Part shown: piece by piece, positions 26,049-34,073 of the stretch
Numbering within the stretch: the first letter of the stretch is position 1
Layout of the letters: each line of letters starts with the position of its first letter
Assembly (NCBI GenBank): GCA_963603285.1
Contig: CAVCMG010000001.1
Coordinates: 62,001-126,000, forward strand
Length of the DNA stretch: 64,000 nucleotides
From: UBA11957 sp963603285
GTDB taxonomy: Bacteria > Bacillota > Clostridia > Lachnospirales > Lachnospiraceae
Reading direction: 5' to 3'
Program-made: the position numbers and the translations under genes
The notes under the pieces: generated by a model
The model's input: the letters and a program-made list of their open reading frames with translations, nothing else
Databases searched by the model: none
What the model was told of the DNA's origin: nothing

Positions 26049-27055
26049 TCCGTGAAGCGATTATCAAACTGGCAAAGAAAGAAGATCTGACATATGCAGA
26101 GGCAGAAGCTGTTATGCATGAAATCATGGGAGGCGAGGCAACAGCAGTACAGATGTCGGCTTATCTGACAGCACTGGCCATGAAGGGCGAGACGATTGAT
26201 GAAATCACAGCGTCTGCTGCAGGTATGCGCGCACACTGTATCAAGCTTTTGCACGATATGGATGTACTGGAGATTGTAGGTACAGGTGGAGACGGAGCCA
26301 ATTCCTTTAATATCTCTACCACATCCTCACTGGTGATCGCCGCAGGCGGTGTTCCTGTAGCCAAGCACGGCAATCGCGCAGCGTCTTCTAAATCAGGTGC
26401 TGCGGACGTACTCGAAGCACTGGGAGTAAAAATCACACTGCCACCGGAAGAAAGCCAGAGACTGTTGAAAGAGATTGGCATCTGCTTCCTCTTTGCACAG
26501 AATTATCATATCGCGATGAAGTATGTCGCACCGATCCGCAAGGAGCTGGGTATCCGCACAGTCTTTAATATTCTCGGACCGTTAAGCAATCCGGCCGGAG
26601 CCAACATGGAGCTGATGGGCGTATACGATGCAGCTCTTGTGGAGCCGCTGGCCAGAGTTATGGCAAATCTCGGCGTAAAGCGCGGTATGGTGGTCTACGG
26701 ACAGGATAAGCTGGATGAGATCTCCGCCTGCGCACCGACCAGTGTGTGTGAGATCCGGGACGGTGAATTTATCACCTACGAGATCACACCGGAGCAGTTC
26801 GGTTACACAAGAGCCAAGAAGGGCGAGCTGACCGGCGGTACACCGGCAGAAAACGCTGAGATCACAAAGGCGATCTTAAGCGGTAAAGAGACCGGAGCCA
26901 AACGACAGGCTGTATGCATGAATGCCGGAGCCGCGCTGTATCTGGCAGGAAAAGCAGATACGCTCGAAGCCGGTGTGAAGCTGGCCGAGCAGCTGATCGA
27001 TAACGGCAGTGCCAATGATAAGCTGGCTGAATTTATCCGGGAGAGCAACAGATAA
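26045..27055 (+). CDS. trpD: Anthranilate phosphoribosyltransferase
   Basis: A 336-residue enzyme transferring phosphoribose from PRPP to anthranilate. Key motifs: 'EIVGTGGDGANSFNISTTSS' (PRPP pyrophosphate binding), 'AKHGNRAASSKSGAADVLEALG' and 'FNILGPLSNPAGA'. AAGGAGGAAG precedes the start, which overlaps the trpG stop. Length is normal. Confidence 0.97.
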   Translation: MIREAIIKLAKKEDLTYAEAEAVMHEIMGGEATAVQMSAYLTALAMKGETIDEITASAAGMRAHCIKLLHDMDVLEIVGTGGDGANSFNISTTSSLVIAAGGVPVAKHGNRAASSKSGAADVLEALGVKITLPPEESQRLLKEIGICFLFAQNYHIAMKYVAPIRKELGIRTVFNILGPLSNPAGANMELMGVYDAALVEPLARVMANLGVKRGMVVYGQDKLDEISACAPTSVCEIRDGEFITYEITPEQFGYTRAKKGELTGGTPAENAEITKAILSGKETGAKRQAVCMNAGAALYLAGKADTLEAGVKLAEQLIDNGSANDKLAEFIRESNR

Positions 27056-27143
27056 GACAGACCTGCATGAAAAGGCTGCCCGATGGGGATGAAATAAAAT
27101 GCCGGATGGCAGTCTTGCATCGGAGAATGACAGGAGAGATACC

Positions 27144-27938
27144 ATGAACATACTGGAACAGATTGCAGAAAAGACACGGGAGCGGATTGCAAAAGAAAAA
27201 GAGGCAGTTCCTGTGGAGGTGCTGCAGAAACAATATAAGGATAAATTTAGAGAGAAAAAACCTCACAACTTCTTATCGGCTTTGCAGAAAAACGGCATGT
27301 CCTACATTTGCGAAGTAAAAAAAGCTTCTCCGTCGAAGGGGCTGATCGCAGAGGATTTTCCGTATCTGGACATTGCCAGAGACTATGAGGCGGCGGGAGC
27401 CAGCGCCATCTCCTGCCTGACCGAACCGTACTGGTTTCAGGGCAGTGATGCGTATCTGAAAGAGATCTGTGCACAGGTACAGATCCCTGTGTTGAAAAAA
27501 GATTTTACCATAGATCCCTATATGATCTGGCAGGCTGCAGCTGCGGGAGCCAGTGCCGTCCTGCTGATCTGTGCAATCCTGACAGATGAGGAGCTTAAGA
27601 GCTGGCGCGAGCTGGCAGAAAGCCTCGGGATGGATGCTCTCGTGGAGACCCACGATGAAACAGAGGTAAAACGGGCGATCGACAGCGGTGCAAGGATCAT
27701 CGGCGTTAACAACCGGGATCTGAAGACGTTTACGGTGGACTGCAGAAACAGCATCCGGCTGAGACAATTGGCACCGGAGGATACGGTATTTGTATCAGAG
27801 AGCGGTATAAAGACAGCAGAAGATATTGGATTGCTGAGAGAAAATCACGTAGATGCTGTGCTGATCGGAGAGACGCTGATGCGTAGTACAGATAAACGAC
27901 AGATGCTGGAAACGTTAAACGACGGTGCATTGCTGTGA
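27144..27938 (+). CDS. trpC: Indole-3-glycerol phosphate synthase
   Basis: A 264-residue TIM barrel closing the indole ring. Motifs: 'SYICEVKKASPSKGLIAEDF' with the catalytic Lys, 'LTEPYWFQGSDAYL', 'VLKKDFTIDPYMIWQAAAAG', 'IIGVNNRDLKTF' and 'VSESGIKT'. The ATG at 27144 (MNILEQIAEKTRER) with ACAGGAGAGA upstream is preferred over an upstream in-frame codon. Gene order continues to trpF after 82 bases. Confidence 0.96.
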   Translation: MNILEQIAEKTRERIAKEKEAVPVEVLQKQYKDKFREKKPHNFLSALQKNGMSYICEVKKASPSKGLIAEDFPYLDIARDYEAAGASAISCLTEPYWFQGSDAYLKEICAQVQIPVLKKDFTIDPYMIWQAAAAGASAVLLICAILTDEELKSWRELAESLGMDALVETHDETEVKRAIDSGARIIGVNNRDLKTFTVDCRNSIRLRQLAPEDTVFVSESGIKTAEDIGLLRENHVDAVLIGETLMRSTDKRQMLETLNDGALL

Positions 27939-28020
27939 AATACAGGAATTTTCCGGGAAGATCATAGCCCGGAGCCTTTACAGCAGAGTAGCACTGTAAG
28001 ACAGATAAAGTGAGGCAACG

Positions 28021-28629
28021 ATGAGTAACTGTAAGATCAAGATCTGCGGGCTGCACCGCACAGAGGACATCGGGTATGTCAATGCGGCAAAGCCCGATTT
28101 CGCCGGGTTTATCATCAACTTTCCGAAAAGCCACAGGAATGTGAGCGCTGGAGAGGTACGGACACTGGTGAAGGCGCTGGATCCCCGGATCCATGCTGTT
28201 GGTGTGTTTGTGGATGAGGACCCATCGACGGTGGCCGGACTGCTGAATGATGGCACGCTGTATGCCGCACAGCTGCACGGTAACGAAAGCGAGGAGGAGA
28301 TCCGCTGGCTGCAGAAGGAGACGGGGCGTCCGGTGATCAAAGCCTTTAAGATCCGGAGCCGGGAGGATATCGAAAAGGCCCTGCAAAGCCCGGCAGATTA
28401 CATTCTGCTGGATCAGGGATACGGCGGCGGCCAGTGCTTTGACTGGACACTGGTGCCACAGATCGAAAGGCCGTGGTTTCTGGCCGGAGGTCTGGAACTG
28501 TCCAATCTGCAGAAGGCGATTGAAACGCTGCATCCGTATGGTGTGGATCTGTCGAGCAGTGTGGAGATCGACCGGAAAAAGGATGTCGGGCTGATCCGGC
28601 AGACGGTGGAGCTGGTACGAAAACTGTAA
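28021..28629 (+). CDS. trpF: Phosphoribosylanthranilate isomerase
   Basis: A 202-residue small TIM barrel. It has 'KIKICGLHRTEDI' with the catalytic Cys, 'FAGFIINFPKSHRNV', 'VGVFVDE', 'AAQLHGNES' and 'LAGGLELSNL'. The usual 'DSSSGVE' end is seen as 'VDLSSSVEIDRKKD', a slight variation. It is separate from trpC, unlike the fused enterobacterial form. Confidence 0.95.
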   Translation: MSNCKIKICGLHRTEDIGYVNAAKPDFAGFIINFPKSHRNVSAGEVRTLVKALDPRIHAVGVFVDEDPSTVAGLLNDGTLYAAQLHGNESEEEIRWLQKETGRPVIKAFKIRSREDIEKALQSPADYILLDQGYGGGQCFDWTLVPQIERPWFLAGGLELSNLQKAIETLHPYGVDLSSSVEIDRKKDVGLIRQTVELVRKL

Positions 28630-28761
28630 CAGAAAGAATGTGAGGAAAAATCACGAAAGTCTGTGCGGTATAGAAAATGAGAAAATCACAAAGAAAGGCT
28701 TTCAGAAAAAACAATATGTCCGATACAAGCCACGGACAGAGTATATAAGGAGAGATACGTT

Positions 28762-29946
28762 ATGGAAAATGGAAGATTCGGCATTCACGGTGGCCAGTAT
28801 ATACCGGAAACCCTGATGAATGCGGTGATAGAGCTGGAAGAAGCGTACAACAAATACAAAAACGATCCGGAATTTAACCGGGAGCTGACAGAGTTGTTAA
28901 ACGAATATGCAGGCCGTCCGTCCCGTCTGTATTATGCCAAGCATATGACAGAGGATCTGGGCGGAGCAAAGGTTTACCTGAAACGTGAGGACTTAAACCA
29001 TACCGGTGCACACAAGATCAACAACGTTCTCGGACAGGCGCTTCTGGCAAAGAAGATGGGCAAGACCCGTCTGATCGCAGAGACCGGTGCAGGACAGCAT
29101 GGTGTGGCAACCGCAACAGCCGCTGCCTTGCTTGGTATGGAGTGTGTGGTCTTCATGGGTAAGGAGGACACCGAGAGACAGGCGCTGAATGTATACCGTA
29201 TGCGTCTTCTGGGTGCTGAGGTTATCCCGGTAACGACAGGAACCGCTACCTTAAAGGATGCCGTATCGGAGGCCATGCGCGAGTGGACAAACCGTATTGC
29301 CGATACCCATTACTGTCTCGGTTCCGTTATGGGGCCACATCCGTTCCCGACGATCATCCGCGATTTTCAGGCCGTGATTTCCAAAGAGATCAAGGAGCAG
29401 ATGCTGGAAAAGGAGGGCCGCCTGCCGGATGCTGTGCTGGCGTGTGTCGGCGGCGGTTCCAATGCGATTGGTACATTCTATAACTTTATCGAAGACAAAG
29501 ATGTCCGCCTGATCGGCTGTGAAGCAGCTGGAAGAGGCGTCAATACCGCTGAGACAGCTGCCACGATCACAACCGGTAAGCTAGGTATCTTTCACGGTAT
29601 GAAATCCTATTTCTGTCAGGATGAATACGGTCAGATCGCACCGGTCTATTCGATTTCTGCCGGTCTTGACTATCCGGGTATCGGACCGGAGCATGCACAT
29701 CTGTACGATACCGGCCGCGCCGAATACGTAGCAATCACCGATGATGAAGCTGTCGATGCCTTTGAATATCTGTCAAAGACCGAGGGCATTATCCCGGCGA
29801 TCGAGAGTGCCCATGCCGTAGCCTATGCCAGAAAGCTTGTACCGACCATGACAAAGGATCAGATCGTTGTGATCACGATTTCCGGAAGAGGCGACAAGGA
29901 CTGTGCGGCCATCGCACGTTACAGAGGGGAGGATATCCATGAATAA
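28762..29946 (+). CDS. trpB: Tryptophan synthase beta subunit
   Basis: A 394-residue PLP enzyme joining indole to serine. It starts with 'GRFGIHGGQYIPETLM'. The PLP-Lys is in 'LNHTGAHKINNVLGQ', and 'ETGAGQHGVATATAAALLG', 'CVGGGSNAIGTFY' and 'SAGLDYPGIGPEHAHL' are all present, marking the TrpB1 type that pairs with TrpA. A 132-base gap separates it from trpF. It overlaps trpA by eight bases. Confidence 0.98.
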   Translation: MENGRFGIHGGQYIPETLMNAVIELEEAYNKYKNDPEFNRELTELLNEYAGRPSRLYYAKHMTEDLGGAKVYLKREDLNHTGAHKINNVLGQALLAKKMGKTRLIAETGAGQHGVATATAAALLGMECVVFMGKEDTERQALNVYRMRLLGAEVIPVTTGTATLKDAVSEAMREWTNRIADTHYCLGSVMGPHPFPTIIRDFQAVISKEIKEQMLEKEGRLPDAVLACVGGGSNAIGTFYNFIEDKDVRLIGCEAAGRGVNTAETAATITTGKLGIFHGMKSYFCQDEYGQIAPVYSISAGLDYPGIGPEHAHLYDTGRAEYVAITDDEAVDAFEYLSKTEGIIPAIESAHAVAYARKLVPTMTKDQIVVITISGRGDKDCAAIARYRGEDIHE

Positions 29947-30718
29947 GAAGATTACAGAAGCCTTTGCAAAGGGCAAGGCCTTTATTCCATTTATTACCTG
30001 TGGCGATCCGTCACTGGATGTCACAAAAGAGCTTGTATTTGCCATGAGTGAGGCCGGAGCTGATCTGATCGAGCTTGGCATCCCCTTCTCTGATCCGACA
30101 GCCGAAGGCCCGGTGATCCAGGGGGCCAACCTGCGCGCCCTGTCCGGAGGTGTGACCACGGACAAGGTGTTTGCGATGGTTGAAGAGATCCGCAAAAGTT
30201 GCGAGACACCGCTGGTTTTCATGACCTATGCCAATGTGGTCTTTTCCTACGGTACGGAGCGTTTTATGAAGCGTGCGGCCGAGGTGGGTATGAACGGACT
30301 GATCCTGCCGGATGTTCCTTTTGAGGAAAAGGCAGAATTTGACGTTGTGGCAAAGCAGTACGGACTGGATCTGATCTCCCTGATCGCACCGACGTCCCAT
30401 GAGCGTATCACCAAGATCGCGAAGGAAGCCGAAGGCTTCGTGTACTGTGTATCGTCGCTGGGCGTAACAGGAACCCGCAGCGAGATCACCACAGACATCG
30501 GTGCCATGGTGCAGCTCGTAAAGGCAGCGAAGGATATCCCCTGTGCCGTTGGTTTCGGTATCTCCACGCCGGAGCAGGCCAGGAAAATGGCCGCCCAGTC
30601 TGACGGCGCGATCGTGGGTTCTGCGATCGTAAAGCTCTGCGCGAAGTACGGCAAGGATTGTGTGCCGTATGTAAAAGCCTATGTAGAAGAAATGAAAAAT
30701 GCAGTGCGTGAAGCCTGA
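29939..30718 (+). CDS. trpA: Tryptophan synthase alpha subunit
   Basis: A 259-residue TIM barrel releasing indole from indole-glycerol phosphate for TrpB. Catalytic residues are in 'GADLIELGIPFSDPTAEGPVIQ' (Glu) and 'GLILPDVPFEEKAEF' (Asp); 'VTGTRSEITTDI' and 'VGFGISTPEQ' bind phosphate. The ATG at 29939 lies inside the end of trpB after GGGGAGGATATCC. It is the last gene of the operon. Confidence 0.97.
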   Translation: MNKKITEAFAKGKAFIPFITCGDPSLDVTKELVFAMSEAGADLIELGIPFSDPTAEGPVIQGANLRALSGGVTTDKVFAMVEEIRKSCETPLVFMTYANVVFSYGTERFMKRAAEVGMNGLILPDVPFEEKAEFDVVAKQYGLDLISLIAPTSHERITKIAKEAEGFVYCVSSLGVTGTRSEITTDIGAMVQLVKAAKDIPCAVGFGISTPEQARKMAAQSDGAIVGSAIVKLCAKYGKDCVPYVKAYVEEMKNAVREA

Positions 30719-30724
30719 AAAAAT

Positions 30725-30772
30725 GCCCGGCAAGGAAGCGTTACAGCTTCCCCGCCGGGCTTCATAATTTTT
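30725..30772 (+). terminator. Intrinsic terminator of trp operon
   Basis: GCCCGGC pairs with GCCGGGC and the inner GGAAGC pairs with GCTTCC, with a broken T-tract (TTCATAATTTTT) after it. Confidence 0.75.
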
Positions 30773-30848
30773 CAAAAACTACCGGTGGTATTTTAAAAAG
30801 TGATGCAGTATACTCGTGGCAGAAAGAACATATGGGAGGATATGTGCC

Positions 30849-31610
30849 ATGAAAAAGAAATGTCTGTTATGTTTACTGACCGCAGCTGTGCTGCTTGGCG
30901 GATGTGGAACTGGAGCCTCTTCCAGTACAGCGTCCCTGATGCCGGAAACCAGTACGGCATCGGAAACTTCAGAAAGCCAGACCTCGTCCCTGCCGCCCGT
31001 ATCCAGTGTATTGCCCATGCAGAGCAGTGCTGTGGAGCATACGACGACGGACGGCCAGACGACTGCACCGGTAGATATGTCCACCTGGGAACTCATACAG
31101 CAGTACGGCTTTGATGATGTGCAGGACAAATGGAGCCAGGTCGGACAGAAATCGGATCTCAGCTATCAGCTGAAAACTGATACGCTGAAGGATGAAGGGG
31201 AATATTATACGATCGAAGCCGAGATCAGCAAAAAGGTTGAGATTCCCGCGGATCTGAAAGCCGGAGATACCATAATGATCACCCGCAACGAACTGACCGG
31301 TGAGACGGATACGCTGACGGTCGGGGAAAACAATACCCTGACCGGAGAAGGTGGAAATGAATATTACTATTTCACCGACAGCGAAAAAGACGGCAAGGTG
31401 ACGTTATATGAGGACAGTGACGATCGTGTGGACGCGCCCTTTGCCACCGGAACCTTATGCATCACCAAGGATGCCATCACCGGCGCTTACGTTGTGCAAA
31501 AGCCCTACGAAACGATCTCGAAGGACGTATTTGACGATGATCCGTGGTTTAACGGTGTTTATTTTAACGACGACGGCGTTGTTGTGCAGCTGATCTTTTA
31601 TGGGGACTGA
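30849..31610 (+). CDS. Lipoprotein of unknown function
   Basis: A 253-residue lipoprotein. The N-terminus MKKKCLLCLLTAAVLLGGCG is a lipoprotein signal with lipobox LLGGC, so Cys20 would be lipidated at the membrane. A Ser/Thr-rich linker (~22-75) follows, then a soluble domain beginning 'TWELIQQYGFDDVQDKWSQ'. GGGAGGATATGTGCC precedes the ATG. It is monocistronic between the trp operon and a terminator shared with xpt. I recognise no functional family. Confidence 0.8.
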   Translation: MKKKCLLCLLTAAVLLGGCGTGASSSTASLMPETSTASETSESQTSSLPPVSSVLPMQSSAVEHTTTDGQTTAPVDMSTWELIQQYGFDDVQDKWSQVGQKSDLSYQLKTDTLKDEGEYYTIEAEISKKVEIPADLKAGDTIMITRNELTGETDTLTVGENNTLTGEGGNEYYYFTDSEKDGKVTLYEDSDDRVDAPFATGTLCITKDAITGAYVVQKPYETISKDVFDDDPWFNGVYFNDDGVVVQLIFYGD

Positions 31611-31628
31611 TACAGAATGAGAAAATAG

Positions 31629-31681
31629 CAGGGGCTGATGTAGTATCATCAAAACAGATGATGTTGCATCAGCCCCTGTTT
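31629..31681. terminator. Terminator between convergent lipoprotein and xpt genes
   Basis: CAGGGGCTGATG and CATCAGCCCCTG form a perfect 12-bp stem with an inner TCATC/GATGA pair, followed by a short TTT. Its position suits termination of both genes. Confidence 0.75.
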
Positions 31682-31700
31682 ATGGCGGCGTTTTTATAGT

Positions 31701-32285
31701 TTACTGTTCGCGGAACTGAATCGTTCCGGTCTCGTCATCGATGCCCTCAACGATGGCCAGAGATTCCAGTTGGATACCCTTGTCGCGGATGATCTGGCCG
31801 CCCTGCTGGAAGCCTTTTTCAATCGCAATACCGATACCCTCGATCGTAGCCTGGGCCTCTTCCACCAGAGAGATCAGTCCCTGCAGCGCACAGCCATTGG
31901 CCAGGAAATCATCGATGATCAGTACATGGTCCTCCGGGCTGATGTACTTCTTGGAAACGATGACATCATAGACTCTCTTATGAGTGAAGGATTCGATCTT
32001 TGTCTTATAGACATCGCCCTCCAGATTGATGCTCTTGGCTTTCTTTGCAAAGACAACCGGCACATTACCGAAATGGCGGGAAACGATGGCGGCGATACCG
32101 ATACCAGAAGCCTCGATCGTCAGGATCTTGTTGATCGGTTTACCGGCAAACAGGCGGGCCCATTCCTTGCCCATCTCATCAAACAGCTCAATGTCCATCT
32201 GATGATTCAGAAAATTGTCAACCTTTAATACATTGCCCGGTTTTAATACACCATCTTGTCTGATACGTTCCTCTAATAATTTCAT
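31701..32285 (-). CDS. xpt: Xanthine phosphoribosyltransferase
   Basis: A 194-residue purine salvage enzyme, the same length as Bacillus subtilis Xpt, making XMP from xanthine and PRPP. The PRPP-binding motif is 'HVLIIDDFLANGCALQGL'; 'ILTIEASGIGIAAIVSRHF' and 'VVFAKKAKS' are also typical. The ATG at 32285 (MKLLEERIRQDG) is preferred over an upstream in-frame codon because TGAGGT precedes it. I see no purine riboswitch in the short leader, unlike many xpt genes. Confidence 0.92.
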   Translation of the reverse strand: MKLLEERIRQDGVLKPGNVLKVDNFLNHQMDIELFDEMGKEWARLFAGKPINKILTIEASGIGIAAIVSRHFGNVPVVFAKKAKSINLEGDVYKTKIESFTHKRVYDVIVSKKYISPEDHVLIIDDFLANGCALQGLISLVEEAQATIEGIGIAIEKGFQQGGQIIRDKGIQLESLAIVEGIDDETGTIQFREQ

Positions 32286-32326
32286 CTGTACGAACCTCAC
32301 TCATTAATATTATCGTTATTTGTTAC

Positions 32327-32355
32327 ATTCTATAACGGAATCCGGGCTGATGCAA
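32327..32355 (-). promoter_or_regulatory. Probable promoter of xpt
   Basis: On the minus strand TTGCAT (32350-32355) and TAGAAT (32327-32332) lie 17 bases apart, giving a leader of only about 35 bases. Confidence 0.6.
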
Positions 32356-32414
32356 TAGGGAGTTTCTTCTTAATTACACTCTGTATGTATGGCATGCGAA
32401 ACAGAAGTTTTATC

Positions 32415-33239
32415 CTATAAAGCAGAAGAGGCAGCAGGCTGGCTGTTATCCGGGGCTGTTTCTGTACCGGAGGTGTTGGTATCGCTGTACTGGCGGCCAT
32501 CCACGCCCAGATGATACGGCTCCGGATAGATCAGATCCGCGATCTTGACAAAGGTAAAGCCCTTTTCTTTGAGTGTTTTGATCATGGTATCCAGCGCCTG
32601 CGGCGTATATTTGGCGCCGTTGTGGCAGAGAATGATGCTGCCGTTGCCAAGCTTTGGATGATTGCAGACGGTATCTACGATCTGGTCAGCGCCGTAGTCC
32701 TTCCAGTCCAGACTGTCCACATCCCACTGGATCGTGCTGTAGCCGAGGGACGCTGCCGTCTGGACGAGATCGTTATTGTAGGAGCCGTAGGGCGGGCGGA
32801 ACAGATGCATTTCATACCCGGTCAGTTCCTTCACCCGGTCGTGGACGACCAGAAGCTCCTCCTTTTGTTCCGCAGTGCCGAGGGTGGCCATATCCTTGTG
32901 ATGTTCACTGTGATTACCCAGATCGTGTCCGTCCGCCAGAATTGTTTTGACGTCCTCCGGATAGGAGCTGACCCAGCCGCCGGTCATGAAAAAGGTGACC
33001 TTTACATCATTTTCCCGGAGGATGGAGAGGATATTCTGGGTGTCTTCATTGCCCCAGGCGGCATCAAAGGACAGTGCGATCTTCGGTTCGGTGGTGTCGA
33101 CACAGTAGATCGGCAGCTCTCTGTCTCCTACGGTGTTACCGGTGGTGCGCAGGGTCGTGCGGTTATTGTATATGTAACCGAGGACTGTGATCAGGCAGAC
33201 GGCCAGGACAAGGGATTTAAAAGAGATGTAGCGGGACAT
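32415..33239 (-). CDS. Membrane-anchored polysaccharide deacetylase (PdaB-like)
   Basis: A 274-residue protein with an N-terminal membrane anchor (SLVLAVCLITVLGYIYN) and an extracytoplasmic NodB domain. Visible motifs are 'ALSFDAAWGNEDT' (catalytic Asp), the zinc pair in 'DLGNHSEHHKDM', 'LFRPPYGSYN' and 'IILCHNG'. It probably removes acetyl groups from peptidoglycan or another glycan, like sporulation-linked PdaB proteins. The ATG at 33239 with AGAGGA upstream is preferred over a longer N-terminus. The C-terminal tail (NTSGTETAPDNSQPAASS) is low complexity. Confidence 0.87.
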   Translation of the reverse strand: MSRYISFKSLVLAVCLITVLGYIYNNRTTLRTTGNTVGDRELPIYCVDTTEPKIALSFDAAWGNEDTQNILSILRENDVKVTFFMTGGWVSSYPEDVKTILADGHDLGNHSEHHKDMATLGTAEQKEELLVVHDRVKELTGYEMHLFRPPYGSYNNDLVQTAASLGYSTIQWDVDSLDWKDYGADQIVDTVCNHPKLGNGSIILCHNGAKYTPQALDTMIKTLKEKGFTFVKIADLIYPEPYHLGVDGRQYSDTNTSGTETAPDNSQPAASSAL

Positions 33240-33281
33240 AAGGGATCCTCTGACCCTTTTTAGCAATGTATGATAAACAGC

Positions 33282-33310
33282 TTGTAAAAGATGCAAAATT
33301 CTGGTAGTAT
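33282..33310 (+). promoter_or_regulatory. Promoter of solitary BMC gene
   Basis: TTGTAA (33282-33287) and TAGTAT (33305-33310) with 17 bases between; about 60 bases before the BMC start. Confidence 0.65.
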
Positions 33311-33375
33311 GAATTAGAAGTATGTATTGCTGTAAAGACCGAAAGGTATATTAATAGAAGAAAGCTGGTAGAGAT

Positions 33376-33669
33376 ATGCAGGCATTGGGAATGATTGAGA
33401 CAAAGGGATACTGTGCGATTATTGAGGCGGCGGATGTGATGTTAAAGACATCGCAGGTTAAGCTGGTGGCATTAGAGAGAATTGGTTCTTCTCTTCTGAC
33501 AGTTATGGTCGTTGGTGATGTCGGTGCTGTGGAGTCTGCTGTGGCGGCTGGCTGTGAGCATGCGAAGAAGCTGGGCGATCTGATCGCATATAAGGTGATT
33601 CCGAGACCGCATGATGAGGTGGGCGAGGTACTGCAGGGGATGGCTAAGTATTTTGCGCCGGAAGAATAA
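33376..33669 (+). CDS. Bacterial microcompartment (BMC-domain) shell protein, solitary
   Basis: A 97-residue single BMC domain of the hexamer-forming EutM/PduA/CcmK type. 'ALGMIETKGYCAIIEAADVMLK' and 'VVGDVGAVESAVAAGCEHAK' are characteristic, as is 'VIPRPHDEV' near the C-terminus. Such proteins tile the flat faces of protein organelles. No other shell protein, vertex protein or signature enzyme (lyase, diol dehydratase, EutD-type) is adjacent; upstream is a divergent deacetylase, downstream a structured repeat. The ribosome site is weak (GGTAGAG). Confidence 0.92.
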   Translation: MQALGMIETKGYCAIIEAADVMLKTSQVKLVALERIGSSLLTVMVVGDVGAVESAVAAGCEHAKKLGDLIAYKVIPRPHDEVGEVLQGMAKYFAPEE

Positions 33670-33699
33670 AAAAGAATAGAAGATGATGAGGGACGGACG

Positions 33700-33917
33700 A
33701 AAATTCCGCCCATAGAAGCAGTCGAGGGGTGTTGCGCTCTTTCAAAAACGCGTGCAACGCTTTCAAAAGCTAAATGCTAACTACATCTAACGCACTCGCA
33801 TAAGCGAGCTCGTGCGTAAGATTCCGTAAGCATTGGATCTTTTGAAAGCTAAAAGCGCACTTGAAATGTTTTTGAAAGAGCGCAACACCCCTCAACTGCT
33901 TCTATGGGCGGAATTTT
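33700..33917 (+). repeat. Covarying multi-stem element, copy A (candidate structured RNA)
   Basis: The outer stem pairs 33700-33722 with 33895-33917 (23 bp, perfect) and 33725-33749 with 33868-33892 (25 bp, perfect). Inside are P1 CTTTCAAAAG/CTTTTGAAAG (33760-33769 with 33839-33848), P2 AATGCT/AGCATT (33773-33778 with 33829-33834) and P3 ACGCAC/GTGCGT (33790-33795 with 33812-33817). Loop segments are CTA, AACTACATCTA, AAGATTCCGTA and GGAT. The same layout recurs at 49901-50074 and, reversed, at 52428-52649 with different stem sequences. It fills the gap between the BMC gene and the ligase operon; no protein gene is seen there. Confidence 0.9.
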
Positions 33918-34073
33918 CTGTTTACTGGCAAAAACAGAGTGACGGAGGGGAAGAGCGGAAGGGGGATATGTTCAGATGAAGATTTTGTGAAGATGTGTTA
34001 AGAATCCTTAATGTTCGGCTTTCAAAGGAAAAAGTATGGTATCCTGCATAAGTGCTACGAAAAGGAGTGACTT

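Noticed and set aside
32286..32414. Purine riboswitch before xpt
   Set aside because: Common for this gene, but the leader after the likely promoter is only ~35 bases and has no aptamer features.
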